From a virus: DNA of 64,000 bases. A model generated the notes under the pieces. That model saw only the letters and a program-made list of their open reading frames with translations. It made no database searches and was not told the DNA's origin. This document shows positions 26,995 to 36,177 of the stretch, in pieces. Each line of letters begins with the position of its first letter. The first letter of the stretch is position 1. Position numbers and translations under genes: made by a program. The DNA lies in the IMG/VR virus record IMGVR_UViG_3300031521_000056, positions 1-64,000 of that record, one strand, 5' to 3'.

Positions 26995-28353
26995 TTAAAT
27001 TAATTCTCCATTTTTTACACTTTCCAGTATCTTTTCCTTTTCTTTTTTTCCCTTTTCTTCAATAACAAAACTTGCATAATCCTCAGTATCTATTGGCAAT
27101 ACTTCTTCTACCATTTTATTAAAAGCCATTAAATCTTCTTCTTGTTTTTTTATTTCTATTTCTGTATATTGAAGTACATCTGCGTATTCAGTTTCTTCAA
27201 TTTCTTGAGAATAATCTACATCATTAAAATTGCAAAGAACTTTTAATTTTCTATTTTCTTCTCTTAATTTACTATATTCACTTTCATAGAAATCAATTTT
27301 TGACCTTTGAAATTTACCAATATCTATTAAATCATCATCTCCAAAGTTTAAATTCTCTACCATAGCTTGAGCAGATAGTCTGGCAACTTGCAACATTCCC
27401 ATTGATGTTTGAATATCAAATAAATTTACCTGCGCTTCTTGTAAATCTATTTCTTTTAGTTTTTTTAGTATACCTGACAAAGTATTAGCACCTACAGTTT
27501 TGTGACCACTATACAAATCACTTATTTTATTATCTTTTGCCAAAGCTAGTAAACTTTTGTTAAGTTTCTCTTTAGTATCTGTTAAACTTTTAATAGTTCC
27601 TATATTATCTTTTATACTTTTTATATCTGAACTCAAACTTGTAATAACATCATTTATTTTATTTTCTTGATTTTGACCTTTTATAATACTAATGATTGCA
27701 CCTAGTTTTAATTCATCCTCTTGAGTATCTTCATTAAGCATATTAATTAATTTAGCATACATTTTTGATTTATCTTCTTCTATTTCGTTTTCAAATGGAT
27801 TATAACCAATTATTCTAATTATGTCTTCTTTATTCTGTTTATCTCTAACTTTTTGTTCTATATCATCGTCAGATAATTCTTTAATTTTTTTAAGACTTGT
27901 ATCATTTTCTTCTATAACTTCTATTGATGGTAAATTACTTTCACAATTATTATAAATTTTATCCCCATGTTCAAAAGCATAACCCTTATAGTTTTTTAAA
28001 GAGTTGATAGTTTTTATATATTTTTTCCATACCTCAAGTCCATTCTCAACCACAGTAAAATTCTTATTCCATCCTGCTTCAGTTAGTGAACTCTCATATA
28101 TATTTTCTAAATATACAAAATCAACTATTTCACACAATTTATATATAGATATTCTAATATCATTTGTTTCTTCTAAAAATGATATATAAAAATTAGTTAA
28201 GCAATCTTTACATAATGATAATCTTCCTGTATGTCTATTCAATTTAGAATTAGAAGTATAAAAATTACCATCAGCAAGTATCTTTCCACATTTAGTGCAT
28301 CTAGTCTTTCCCTTCATTTGCTCTTCTAAATCTTTCGTCTTGAAATCTGCCAT
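26995..28353 (-). CDS. Probable small-terminase-like DNA packaging protein
   Basis: The 452-residue protein lies just upstream of terL. It starts with a zinc finger (CTKCGKILADGNFY with a second pair, LCKDC), followed by helical and coiled-coil regions, including SGHKTVGANTLSGILKKLK and a Glu/Lys-rich C-terminus. Position and DNA-binding finger suggest the packaging partner that recognises the genome, but it is far longer than classical small terminases. I chose the ATG at 28353 because AGGTG stands 9 bases before it. Confidence 0.55.
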   Translation of the reverse strand: MADFKTKDLEEQMKGKTRCTKCGKILADGNFYTSNSKLNRHTGRLSLCKDCLTNFYISFLEETNDIRISIYKLCEIVDFVYLENIYESSLTEAGWNKNFTVVENGLEVWKKYIKTINSLKNYKGYAFEHGDKIYNNCESNLPSIEVIEENDTSLKKIKELSDDDIEQKVRDKQNKEDIIRIIGYNPFENEIEEDKSKMYAKLINMLNEDTQEDELKLGAIISIIKGQNQENKINDVITSLSSDIKSIKDNIGTIKSLTDTKEKLNKSLLALAKDNKISDLYSGHKTVGANTLSGILKKLKEIDLQEAQVNLFDIQTSMGMLQVARLSAQAMVENLNFGDDDLIDIGKFQRSKIDFYESEYSKLREENRKLKVLCNFNDVDYSQEIEETEYADVLQYTEIEIKKQEEDLMAFNKMVEEVLPIDTEDYASFVIEEKGKKEKEKILESVKNGELI

Positions 28354-28389
28354 TATATTTTTCACCTACTTTTTTTATTTTTACACAAT

Positions 28390-28420
28390 AAAAAGCCACT
28401 AAGATTAATTAGCGACTTTT
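28390..28420 (-). terminator. Hairpin over the HNH gene stop
   Basis: AAAAG-CCACTAA pairs with TTAGCGACTTTT with mismatches, covering the stop codon of the HNH gene. Confidence 0.5.
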
Positions 28421-29484
28421 AAATTTTCTAATATTTTATTACTTCTATATTCTTCTTCTAATTGCTCATCGAATTCTCCATTAAAGAATCTAATTAAAAA
28501 TTCATCAAATTGACTAGGTGTATTTGTTCCATATCCATAATTTTGATGAAATATTTTATGATATTCTTCTTTCATACATTTTCCTAATGGATATCTATAG
28601 TGGATTTCTATACATCTATTTATAATCTGTTTTAATTCTACATCTGTATAATTACTTATATTTTCATATATTGGAATATTTAATTCTTGTAAAGTATCTA
28701 TAACTATACTATCAAAACTATATAAATGATGAATATGGTCAAATCTTTCTCCTGTGAAAATACATTTGAAATTACAATCTTTCATACTATCTATTTTCCA
28801 TTGATTTAAATTTCTTCTTAACTCATTTTCTATATTACTAATACCACCCTTATAATTAGGGTTTAGACTTCCAAACCTAGCAGACCCAAACATTGGATTA
28901 TTTTCGCCATTAAAGTACCCTTCTGATTTTCTAGCATTTGACACCTTAATTCTACCTTCATCACTCATCAATCTACTTTGTTGTAAGATATCTTTGGTTT
29001 TCTTTAAATCTAATTTCCATGCTTTATCAGTTAAATGTTTTAATTTTCTATTTGGAAAATATTCTTTTATAATATCTTCATTAATCATATCAGAATAAAT
29101 TTCTTTTAATAATTTTACATCTTTATCCGTCCAATCAATAGCATTAGACAATCCAAAATTTTCTCCCTTACATTCTTTACAAATATGTCTGAAACCATCA
29201 ATACAAGCATTATCCTTTGGAAAATATGTCATTTCAAATGGCAAATATCGTCTACAACATTTGCACTTTTTATATTTTATTCCATTTTCTATTTCATATA
29301 ATTCATCAAATGGAATATCTTCATAATTATTTTGTTTCTTTATTCCCATATCATTGGCTTTATGTTTTATTCCCTTCCAAGTTCTTGTATTGAATCTCTT
29401 CATTAATTCTTCTTTGGATAATTCTATGTAATTTTCTCTTAAAAATTCTTCATCTTCTGTCAACCACGGTTGTCCTTTTCCCAT
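28405..29484 (-). CDS. HNH homing endonuclease
   Basis: The 359-residue protein has an HNH-type core CIFTGERFDHIHHLYSFD at about residues 235-252, zinc-ligand cysteines (CKCCRRYLP and CKECKGEN) and a NUMOD3-like segment (NPMFGSARFGSLNPNYKGG). The N-terminus WLTEDEEFLRENYIELS looks like a Myb/HTH-type DNA-binding module and is repeated as WTDKDVKLLKEIYSDM. It is next to the packaging genes and could be the mobility partner of one of the terL introns. The ATG at 29484 follows AAGAAGGAA. Confidence 0.85.
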   Translation of the reverse strand: MGKGQPWLTEDEEFLRENYIELSKEELMKRFNTRTWKGIKHKANDMGIKKQNNYEDIPFDELYEIENGIKYKKCKCCRRYLPFEMTYFPKDNACIDGFRHICKECKGENFGLSNAIDWTDKDVKLLKEIYSDMINEDIIKEYFPNRKLKHLTDKAWKLDLKKTKDILQQSRLMSDEGRIKVSNARKSEGYFNGENNPMFGSARFGSLNPNYKGGISNIENELRRNLNQWKIDSMKDCNFKCIFTGERFDHIHHLYSFDSIVIDTLQELNIPIYENISNYTDVELKQIINRCIEIHYRYPLGKCMKEEYHKIFHQNYGYGTNTPSQFDEFLIRFFNGEFDEQLEEEYRSNKILENLKVAN

Positions 29485-29541
29485 AATTAATTCCTTCTTT
29501 CATCTAAAATTCTCTTATCTAATATTACTTATTTTATTTCA

Positions 29542-29730
29542 CTATTTATTATATTTATTATTTTTCTTTCTTAATCCATTTAATATTTTTAAATCTTTTC
29601 TAAATTCTTCGGTATCTTCAAAACTATAAACCGTCTTCCCATCTAACTCAAATTTCATAAAATTATAACATAAATAATTCATAGCTCTTGCCAAACTTAA
29701 AGAATCTACCTTGAAATATTTCTTTTCCAT
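29542..29730 (-). CDS. DUF5659-like small protein 1
   Basis: The 62-residue protein has the pattern of small phage proteins related to DUF5659: an N-terminal LARAMNYL helix, a KFELDGKTVYSF strand pair and an EEFRKDLKIL helix. A relative at 33824-33988 has FVFENTEQFKNDL. Function is unknown. Both copies lie beside endonuclease genes. Its promoter unit has two boxes. Confidence 0.6.
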   Translation of the reverse strand: MEKKYFKVDSLSLARAMNYLCYNFMKFELDGKTVYSFEDTEEFRKDLKILNGLRKKNNKYNK

Positions 29731-29753
29731 ATTAATTCACTCCTATTTATTTA

Positions 29754-29822
29754 TTAATTTGTTTCTATACTTATACTACCATAAATAGGTATACATTTCA
29801 ATACTAATTCCATTAATTTATT
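29754..29822 (-). promoter_or_regulatory. Double-box promoter of the 62-residue gene
   Basis: Box (29822-29813), 11 bases, TTGAAA (29801-29796), 17 bases, TAGTAT (29778-29773), then box (29763-29754) and ribosome binding site. Confidence 0.75.
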
Positions 29823-29940
29823 CGCTAATTAGCCTTTTTGTGAACTATATAAATCGAACTAGCCTTTTTATGAACATGAAAATTAGCTTAGACTTGTCAT
29901 ATCAACACACTCACAACATTTAGCTATTCTTGGTCTTCTT

Positions 29941-30843
29941 TTATATCCTAAACATTGATTGTAGGTTTTTAATATCCTCCATTTTAATTCCTTTATAATA
30001 TATAGATGGATTTACATAAATTGCTTTTCCATTATCTTTTTCGAATATTCCAATAACTAATTCATTATTTACTTTTAATTTTAATAAATCTTTCTTTAGT
30101 CTACTTGCATGTGTTTTATCATATCCTAATTCACTACACAAATCAGACATTGCATATGGTTCTATATTTTCTTCATATTCACACTTTGGGTTGTGACATA
30201 TCACATTAAATTTAAGATTTATCAAAGGTAATATTTCTATTAATAAAGCTAATTTTTTATGTTCTTTTGGAGTAGACTTTTCATACAACTCTCTAATTGC
30301 GTCATTAAACATTCTTACCACCTCAATTGATTTAGTTTTATTTATTTTACCTTTTTTACAATATTTATCATTAATTAATATTGTTTTATTATCTTGTATA
30401 GTTATAAATTTATTTTCAATTAAATACTTTTTAGTCTTATAGAACTCAGTTTTCCCTAAATTAAATATATCTATTAATTTTTCTTCTTTTATTAATTTCT
30501 TTCCATCTGATAATAGATTATCATAATTCATAAAAGTTGCCAAATATATAAATCTGAATAAGAATTGTTTTTCAATATTTCCAAATCGTTTATAAAAGTT
30601 AAAATAAAAACTACCATAACAATTTAATAAATATTGTTGAAATTCAGTTTGCTCTTCTTTCATTTGTATTATATCTAATTTCTTTTCTTTACCTTGTTCC
30701 TCCATAGTAATAAAATCCATTGCAATTAATTCCAAAGACCTATCGCTTATATTTTCTATTACCTCACCATATTCTGTTACAATTCCATTACTTTTGATTA
30801 TATTTTTATAATCTCTAATCTTTGCAGTATATTCTCCTGCCAT
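29941..30843 (-). CDS. Winged-helix protein, replication-initiator-like
   Basis: The 300-residue protein has a helical core with FLFRFIYLATFMNYDN and two winged-helix-like stretches (GKTEFYKTKKYLIENKFITI and the AMSDLCSELGYDKTHASRLKKDLLKL region). The pattern recalls plasmid and phage initiators of the RepL/RepA group and DnaD-like proteins, but I cannot name one. The distinct Rep with iterons at 50-51.6 kb suggests this is a lytic replication or regulatory factor. A structured leader at 30915-31085 precedes it. Confidence 0.5.
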   Translation of the reverse strand: MAGEYTAKIRDYKNIIKSNGIVTEYGEVIENISDRSLELIAMDFITMEEQGKEKKLDIIQMKEEQTEFQQYLLNCYGSFYFNFYKRFGNIEKQFLFRFIYLATFMNYDNLLSDGKKLIKEEKLIDIFNLGKTEFYKTKKYLIENKFITIQDNKTILINDKYCKKGKINKTKSIEVVRMFNDAIRELYEKSTPKEHKKLALLIEILPLINLKFNVICHNPKCEYEENIEPYAMSDLCSELGYDKTHASRLKKDLLKLKVNNELVIGIFEKDNGKAIYVNPSIYYKGIKMEDIKNLQSMFRI

Positions 30844-30914
30844 AATTACATTCCTCCTAATTAAACATTATTTTATTATTTAAACTACCTACCATCTAGA
30901 TAGATATTAGAAAA

Positions 30915-31085
30915 CAATAAAAGAGACTAGACAACCTCAATCATCTAGCCATTTAAACCATATTTAATTAATTCTATGTTGTAAGTAATCTTTGATTACG
31001 CCACAACAAATCAGCTTTAGCTGAAACACCTCGTAGAGTAAAAGCCTTTAAAACATTACTTTTATTCTATTTACATTAATTTATT
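30915..31085 (-). ncRNA. Structured leader of the winged-helix gene
   Basis: Starting after a box (31085-31076), the minus-strand RNA can form TCAGCT/AGCTGA (31024-31011), and GTAATC/GATTAC inside TGTTGT/ACAACA (31008-30977). It ends with a CTAGA/TCTAG terminator-like hairpin (30950-30925) followed by TCTTTTATTG. A leader that ends in a terminator ahead of the gene suggests attenuation. Confidence 0.5.
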
Positions 31086-31659
31086 ATTCTTTGTTACTTA
31101 CTCCATCTATCAAACCAATTTCATAAGCCTTAATGATAGCATCTTTAATTGAACAATGTAGACAAAATTCTTCATCATCTTGATTTTCTATAATATCATC
31201 AAAAACTTCTTGTGTTAACTCCTCAAATAAATTATCTAACTCATCTTCTTCGTCTTCAGAATATTCCTTTTCAGTTAAAGTTACTATTGGACAATTAATA
31301 TATTCTTTTAATTCATCAGAATCAATTAAGTCTTCTTCAACAAATACTACATCTTGTCCCTCAATAGTTTTTAAATGGTCGTATCCATAAGCACTTTCTA
31401 AACTATAATGTTCTTCATCGTCCCAATATGATTTAGAAATTAATAATATATCAGTATTATATAATTCTTCAAATTCTTTAAAACTAAAAGTATCATATTC
31501 ATTGAATTTATAACCTAAAGTTTCCATTCTTTCAACTAATTCTAAAGCCTTATCATTTGACAGTATGAATGAAATATTATCAAAATCCTTTAAAATTTTC
31601 ATCAATGCATCTAAATAATCTTCATATACTTTTTCTGTGTTTATATTTTTATTATTCAT
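31084..31659 (-). CDS. Acidic protein of unknown function
   Basis: The 191-residue protein is extremely acidic with clusters such as EDEEDELDNLFEEL, and contains a CLHCSIKD pair of cysteines near the C-terminus. No family is recognised. Strong negative charge suggests a DNA mimic or a protein-binding role, which is speculation. It is the third gene of a run with the ClpP-like gene and a small acidic gene, with short gaps between them. Confidence 0.6.
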   Translation of the reverse strand: MNNKNINTEKVYEDYLDALMKILKDFDNISFILSNDKALELVERMETLGYKFNEYDTFSFKEFEELYNTDILLISKSYWDDEEHYSLESAYGYDHLKTIEGQDVVFVEEDLIDSDELKEYINCPIVTLTEKEYSEDEEDELDNLFEELTQEVFDDIIENQDDEEFCLHCSIKDAIIKAYEIGLIDGVSNKE

Positions 31660-31679
31660 TATTTTTACCTCACTTTATT

Positions 31680-32024
31680 TTATGGTTGATTCTGTTCTAC
31701 TACAATTTGTTGAATCTTTGCTAACTTTTCATTAACTGAATTTTGATATACATTATTAGAAATACTAACTGCATTATTATAATCAATACCATACCCAATT
31801 AATTTTTGAAAACATTCACCTATAGTTTCTATATAAATCATATTTTCTTGGTAGAAATCACTGTTCGTGGTATATTCACTTGTTTCAGATGTAGGATTAT
31901 CTTGAATAACTATTCTTTTTAACTCTTCATCTACAGAAACTAATCCCATTTGTTCTTCATAACCAATATAGTCATCTTCCATCACTTCTTGTTCTTGATT
32001 TAATTCTTCATTCATATTTCTCAC
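31680..32024 (-). CDS. Small acidic protein
   Basis: The 114-residue product is rich in Glu and Gln, with no recognised domain. The start at 32024 lies near the stop of the ClpP-like gene (9-base gap), so the two are probably co-transcribed. It may be an adaptor or substrate of that protease; this is inference from linkage. Confidence 0.5.
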   Translation of the reverse strand: MRNMNEELNQEQEVMEDDYIGYEEQMGLVSVDEELKRIVIQDNPTSETSEYTTNSDFYQENMIYIETIGECFQKLIGYGIDYNNAVSISNNVYQNSVNEKLAKIQQIVVEQNQP

Positions 32025-32032
32025 CTATATCC

Positions 32033-32629
32033 TTATATTATTTTATCCACTATGCCTTTATCAAGACATTCTTGTGGTCTGTAAGTAAAATTAACATTCT
32101 TATCAGTATAATTAAAAATATCTTCTTCAGTTAATTTGGTATGTTTTCTAAATATATTACAAATTGTATCCCAATCTTTTAAAGATTCTCTAACTTCTAC
32201 GATGTCTTCCTGTAATGTTGATTGACCTTGTTTATAGCTATTAGATTGATGAATTAATACTGTTGCATATCTAGTTATAAATCTATACCCTTTACTTCCT
32301 GCCATAAGTATTTTACTACCTCCACTTGCTGTATATCCATCACAATAAGTTTCAACTATTATACCTTGTTCTTGCCAATATTCCATATCAGATATCATTG
32401 CGAAAACCGCACATACCCAACCACCAAAACTTGATATTCTAACTTTTATATGTTTTCTATCTTTTTCTGGTTTATTTAATTCCTGAACTGCTAATTTTCT
32501 TAACTGCCTACAAAACATTACTTGGGATTCCCTATCTATTTCACAATCAAGGTATATAGTATTATCATTAAGATAATCTAATCTTTTCATTTCTTCTAGC
32601 AATCTATTTACTATTTGATACTCTCCCAT
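32033..32629 (-). CDS. ClpP-like serine protease
   Basis: The 198-residue protein shows the ClpP/crotonase-fold pattern: SSFGGWVCAVFAM (oxyanion-region Gly pair), the nucleophile Ser102 in TASGGSKILMAG and His127 in VLIHQSN. The final acidic residue is not obvious. Phage ClpP-like proteases often act in head maturation, but here it stands among accessory genes far from the capsid cluster, so it may process a regulator or other target. I used the ATG at 32629, which follows AAAGGTG; a GTG upstream lies inside that site. Confidence 0.85.
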   Translation of the reverse strand: MGEYQIVNRLLEEMKRLDYLNDNTIYLDCEIDRESQVMFCRQLRKLAVQELNKPEKDRKHIKVRISSFGGWVCAVFAMISDMEYWQEQGIIVETYCDGYTASGGSKILMAGSKGYRFITRYATVLIHQSNSYKQGQSTLQEDIVEVRESLKDWDTICNIFRKHTKLTEEDIFNYTDKNVNFTYRPQECLDKGIVDKII

Positions 32630-32768
32630 ATAATTCACCTTTAACCCTTTACTATTTATTTTAATTTATCTGTAAATTTATATCTCTTATATATTCAACT
32701 CCATCATAATTAACTACAATTAGAGTTTGACTTGCATGTGTTGTACATTGAAGTTTATCTACACTATG

Positions 32769-33776
32769 TTAAATTTCATATGTAAAGATATTATCCTTTA
32801 ATATTTCTTTATTTTCATTTAATTTATTATATATAGACGTATCATTAAAATTTATAACCATTTCTTTTACACTCTTCCATATCTTAATTAGTTTATTATC
32901 ATATAATTGAAAAACTACTTTTTTCTTGTGTGACTTATTATATATATTTATATGATTTATAAATTCTTCATTAATATTGCCTTTATTATATAAAAATATA
33001 TATTCTTTACTAGATAATAATTTATGTTTACATACTTTTATTATTGTGCTTGCATCAAAACATCCATTAGTTTCTTTTTCTATGGATAATGCACTATCCC
33101 ATACTTTAATTATATTTCTTTGAAAATCAAATTGTACAATTTCTATCTTTTGTCCTTTATTAAAAGTATAAAAATCTAAATCTACTTTCTTATTTAATTC
33201 ATAATATTCAGTTTTATATATCCAAATATATCCCTTATAAGTTTTCCTTCCTTTGTTTAAACATTCCCATATACAAGATTGATTAATATTTAATTTTTTA
33301 GAAACTTCTCTTGCTCCAGACCATTCATTTATTAGATTTCCTTTTAAATCTAATTGAATAATTGGAATTTTAATTTGTGCATTTCTCATATTTTCTCTTG
33401 CTTCATTGTTAGGAATCCCACTATTTCCACCTTCATCATTATTATAACCATAATTTCCATTTGCAGAATTGTAATATTTTATCCAACACTGTTCTTTAAT
33501 ATTTAGTTCGTCTTGTGAAAATGCCATATCAAACACTTTATTAATCTGAAAAGAATCAAATCCATATTTTTTAATTGATTTAAATAAATGGTCATTATAA
33601 TTTCTGTAATTATTTTTATTATAAATAGAATAATTATAAACTCTTTCAATATCAACTCCATTATAAGGATATCTCTTATCAAACCCATTTATAGTTTGTC
33701 CAATATAAACTTTACCATTGACAAAATTTTCTATTTTATATATGATACCATACACTTCTAAATTTCCTATTTTCAT
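32769..33776 (-). CDS. GIY-YIG homing endonuclease 2
   Basis: The 335-residue paralogue of the endonuclease at 5788 has GIIY at residues 10-13, YIG at 24-26, a NIKEQCWI motif and a NUMOD1-like repeat region (PIIQLDLKGNLINEWSGA, ending GYIWIYKTEYY). Later repeats are more diverged. A TTG 9 bases upstream is possible, but the ATG at 33776 is better spaced from AAGGA. It lies between the phosphoesterase/DUF5659 genes and the ClpP-like gene, with no pseudoknot leader. Confidence 0.85.
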   Translation of the reverse strand: MKIGNLEVYGIIYKIENFVNGKVYIGQTINGFDKRYPYNGVDIERVYNYSIYNKNNYRNYNDHLFKSIKKYGFDSFQINKVFDMAFSQDELNIKEQCWIKYYNSANGNYGYNNDEGGNSGIPNNEARENMRNAQIKIPIIQLDLKGNLINEWSGAREVSKKLNINQSCIWECLNKGRKTYKGYIWIYKTEYYELNKKVDLDFYTFNKGQKIEIVQFDFQRNIIKVWDSALSIEKETNGCFDASTIIKVCKHKLLSSKEYIFLYNKGNINEEFINHINIYNKSHKKKVVFQLYDNKLIKIWKSVKEMVINFNDTSIYNKLNENKEILKDNIFTYEI

Positions 33777-33818
33777 TGTTATCAATTCCTTCTTTCTATG
33801 AATTTTTTATAATAAAAA

Positions 33819-33846
33819 GACTCCTATTTACTAATAGAAGTCAAAT
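33819..33846 (-). terminator. Terminator of the 54-residue gene
   Basis: GACTCCTAT pairs with ATAGAAGTC with one mismatch, overlapping the stop at 33824. Confidence 0.55.
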
Positions 33847-33988
33847 CATTCTTAAATTGCTCTGTATTTTCAAATACAAAAACAGTTTCTTTTTTATTTT
33901 CTTTTTTAGGTTTAATATCTACTATAGCATGTCCTTTGTGTAAAAGTTGTCTTGCTATAGTTGGATTTACTATGATTTTTGTATTCAT
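33824..33988 (-). CDS. DUF5659-like small protein 2
   Basis: The 54-residue protein reads MNTKIIVNPTIARQLLHKG and ends FVFENTEQFKNDLTSISK, with the same fold pattern as the protein at 29542. The ATG at 33988 follows GAGGTG and has a box 21 bases upstream; a longer frame from 34042 would overlap the previous gene and lacks a ribosome binding site. Function unknown. Confidence 0.6.
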   Translation of the reverse strand: MNTKIIVNPTIARQLLHKGHAIVDIKPKKENKKETVFVFENTEQFKNDLTSISK

Positions 33989-34008
33989 ATTACACCTCGT
34001 TATTTTAA

Positions 34009-35232
34009 TTAATTTATTTGCAAATTTATATCCTTGATACATTCTATATCATTTTCATTAATAACTATTAATGTTTGACTAGCATTTGTAGTACAACTCA
34101 TTTTCTTAACAGAATAAGGATTATATCCAAATAATGAACCACTTGTAACAACATATCCCCCATTATTTTGAGAAGTTATATTGAAATTATGGTCATGCCC
34201 CCTTAGAATAAGTTTATATTCTGTGTTGTCCATTGTAGATTCTGAATCAAATAATTTCTTTTTATCTGAAATTCTATTATCTCCATGAATAACTTTTACA
34301 TTCATTCCATTAATTTTAAAATAAGCACTATCATCAACATAATCAATATCATTTATATGTATTCTTTTATTTTCAGATATCTCAACAAACGTTTTTAAGT
34401 TTTCATTAATAATTACATTAGCATTATCGCCTTCAACATTTGCATCTTTTTCACTCAATCGGCTATGATTACCACCCACTGAATATACTTCAACATTTCT
34501 TTTCTTTGATGATATTTGAGTTATAAAGCTATATAATAATTTTGATGCATATGCTATTTGATGAGATAAATCAAATTCACATTCATAACTTTGATTTTTA
34601 CGCATATATAGATTTTCTATAGCATCTCCACAATTTACAACTACCACTGAATTAATATTATATAAAATACAAGTTTTGTCTATTTCAATTAGCAATTTAT
34701 TAAGTCTTTTCTTTGCAATTTCATAGTTGTAATAATTCCCTTTATATCCATTAATAACATAACCCACGTGCCAATCGCTGACTTGAACTATTAATTTATT
34801 ATTTGATACATCTGTTATTATTTCATATTCAAACTTAGGAAAGTCTGTATAATTTTCTAGCATACATTCTTTTAAATCATTAGCTATTTCAATTGTCTTA
34901 ACAAAATCTCTTTTTATCTTATTAAGTTTAGTGGTATCATTTCTAACTAGCATTTTCTTTACATCTAATTCACCAATTAACTCAGCAATTTCATCAATTT
35001 TGTTTTTTACTTCTTTGTCACCTTTTAAAGATTCCAAACATTCAGAACATGCAATTTCATAAATTTTATATATACCACGGAAATAACTCTCTTGGAAGTC
35101 TGTTCCAAGTTCTTGATTAATTACTTCTGCAATTTCTCTATTAATCATATTAAATTGTATTTTATTAGAATACATTCTATGTATATACTTTTCTCTTGAC
35201 TCACTTTCTAACTTTCTAAACTTTTCCTCCAT
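34009..35232 (-). CDS. Calcineurin-like metallophosphoesterase
   Basis: The 407-residue protein carries the full set of metallophosphoesterase motifs: D153-W-H155 (VSDWHVG), GD202-203 (CGDAIEN), GNH254-256 (GGNHSR), HGD316-318 and GHDH345-348. These bind two metal ions. Phage members act as nucleases or phosphodiesterases of the SbcD/Mre11 type or as processing enzymes. The N-terminal 140 residues are helical and may be a DNA-binding extension. Start at 35232 after GGTGAGGGA; box at 35252. Confidence 0.85.
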   Translation of the reverse strand: MEEKFRKLESESREKYIHRMYSNKIQFNMINREIAEVINQELGTDFQESYFRGIYKIYEIACSECLESLKGDKEVKNKIDEIAELIGELDVKKMLVRNDTTKLNKIKRDFVKTIEIANDLKECMLENYTDFPKFEYEIITDVSNNKLIVQVSDWHVGYVINGYKGNYYNYEIAKKRLNKLLIEIDKTCILYNINSVVVVNCGDAIENLYMRKNQSYECEFDLSHQIAYASKLLYSFITQISSKKRNVEVYSVGGNHSRLSEKDANVEGDNANVIINENLKTFVEISENKRIHINDIDYVDDSAYFKINGMNVKVIHGDNRISDKKKLFDSESTMDNTEYKLILRGHDHNFNITSQNNGGYVVTSGSLFGYNPYSVKKMSCTTNASQTLIVINENDIECIKDINLQIN

Positions 35233-35259
35233 ATTATTCCCTCACCTTTATTTAATTTG

Positions 35260-35454
35260 TTATAATTTAATTAATTCTTCATTTCCACATTTCTCACAAT
35301 ATATAATAATAGTGTCTTCACTTATTCTATCAAAGTCATTTCTATCAATATAGGTATCTATATCTAGCGTATTTTTACAACTTGAACACTTTTGTGTCTT
35401 ATGTCTTTTTCTCTTAGATTTATTACTCTCACGTCCATCAAATTTCATCACCAT
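35260..35454 (-). CDS. Small zinc-ribbon protein
   Basis: The 64-residue protein has CSSC and CEKC pairs (about residues 24-27 and 53-56), forming a zinc ribbon, preceded by a very basic SNKSKRKRHKTQK. It is probably a nucleic-acid-binding accessory protein. I chose the ATG at 35454 because AAGGAAGA precedes it; an upstream ATG at 35490 has no ribosome binding site. Confidence 0.6.
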   Translation of the reverse strand: MVMKFDGRESNKSKRKRHKTQKCSSCKNTLDIDTYIDRNDFDRISEDTIIIYCEKCGNEELIKL

Positions 35455-35549
35455 TTTATATCTTCCTTTACTCTTTACTTTAATATTCATTAACAATCTG
35501 CATGTTTTTCAACGTTCAGACTCTATTATAAATATTTATTTAGAAATAT

Positions 35550-35850
35550 AGGCGATGGATAACTTCACATTATCAAATCGCCTACTTTTTTGTTAAAGTC
35601 ATCATAACTCAATTCAACACTTTGTTAGGTTTTCACGCCCTATTCTAACCTTGCCTTGAATATTATTTTAACGTCCCCTCAAGGAGTGACGAGTAAATAA
35701 AAATTACTCTGGGGAATGAGTGTTAGCCCTCACTTAAATACCTTCTAAAATAGTTGTTTTATTAAATTGCATAGGATGGTCGGTGTATCCATCATCTGAG
35801 ATACTCTTTCGAGTCTGTAGAGAACCATTTTCTACTTCTATGCAATTCTC
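35550..35850 (-). ncRNA. Structured intergenic RNA candidate
   Basis: A 400-base gap with no gene contains a perfect ten-pair stem AATTGCATAG/CTATGCAATT (35765-35774 with 35838-35847) enclosing ATGGT/ACCAT, a GTATC/GATAC hairpin and an ACTC-GAAA-GAGT hairpin. Further down are GAGTAA/TTACTC and CGTC/GACG stems, and at the end GGCGAT...ATCGCC (35551-35582) with an inner GATAA/TTATC. The GAAA loop occurs in minus-strand RNA, which favours that strand. I cannot assign a known RNA family. Confidence 0.55.
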
Positions 35851-35917
35851 GTTACACGTTTAATATTCGTTATAAAATTAATAAATTGTCAAACCTCACA
35901 TGAGTGTCTGCAATGTT

Positions 35918-36142
35918 TTACTCTTGTTCTTCCTTAGCTTCTGACTCATCTTTATCAGAAATAGATAATTTAATATTAGATTCATTAAACTTTTTAAAGT
36001 ATTTTACTAAATCAACTTCTCCAATGTCCTCAACTTCTAAAATAAACATACCTTCTTGTAAATTATCTACATTTAAAATTCCTTCTGCTTTAAATTGGTG
36101 ATCAGTTACTATTTTTTCTTGTATCTTTTTAGCTTTTGCCAT
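35918..36142 (-). CDS. Small acidic protein, possibly YonK-like
   Basis: The 74-residue product has a basic start (MAKAKKIQEKIV), a compact beta-rich middle (GMFILEVEDIGEVDLVKYFKKF) and an acidic tail. Its size and the SNIKLSISDKDE ending remind me of small SPbeta proteins such as YonK, but I cannot verify this. A box and AAAAGGAGAG stand before the ATG. Confidence 0.45.
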   Translation of the reverse strand: MAKAKKIQEKIVTDHQFKAEGILNVDNLQEGMFILEVEDIGEVDLVKYFKKFNESNIKLSISDKDESEAKEEQE

Positions 36143-36177
36143 TATTTTTCTCTCCTTTTATTATATTAATTTATTTT

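Noticed and set aside
32033-32629. ClpP-like protein as the capsid maturation protease
   Set aside because: It lies far from the portal/capsid cluster and the scaffold fusion at 21054 already has a protease-like domain; the role is left open.
35550-35850. Self-cleaving hammerhead or group I intron in the structured gap
   Set aside because: CUGAUGA/GAAAC core and R/S pairs are missing; only the GAAA tetraloop resembles these.
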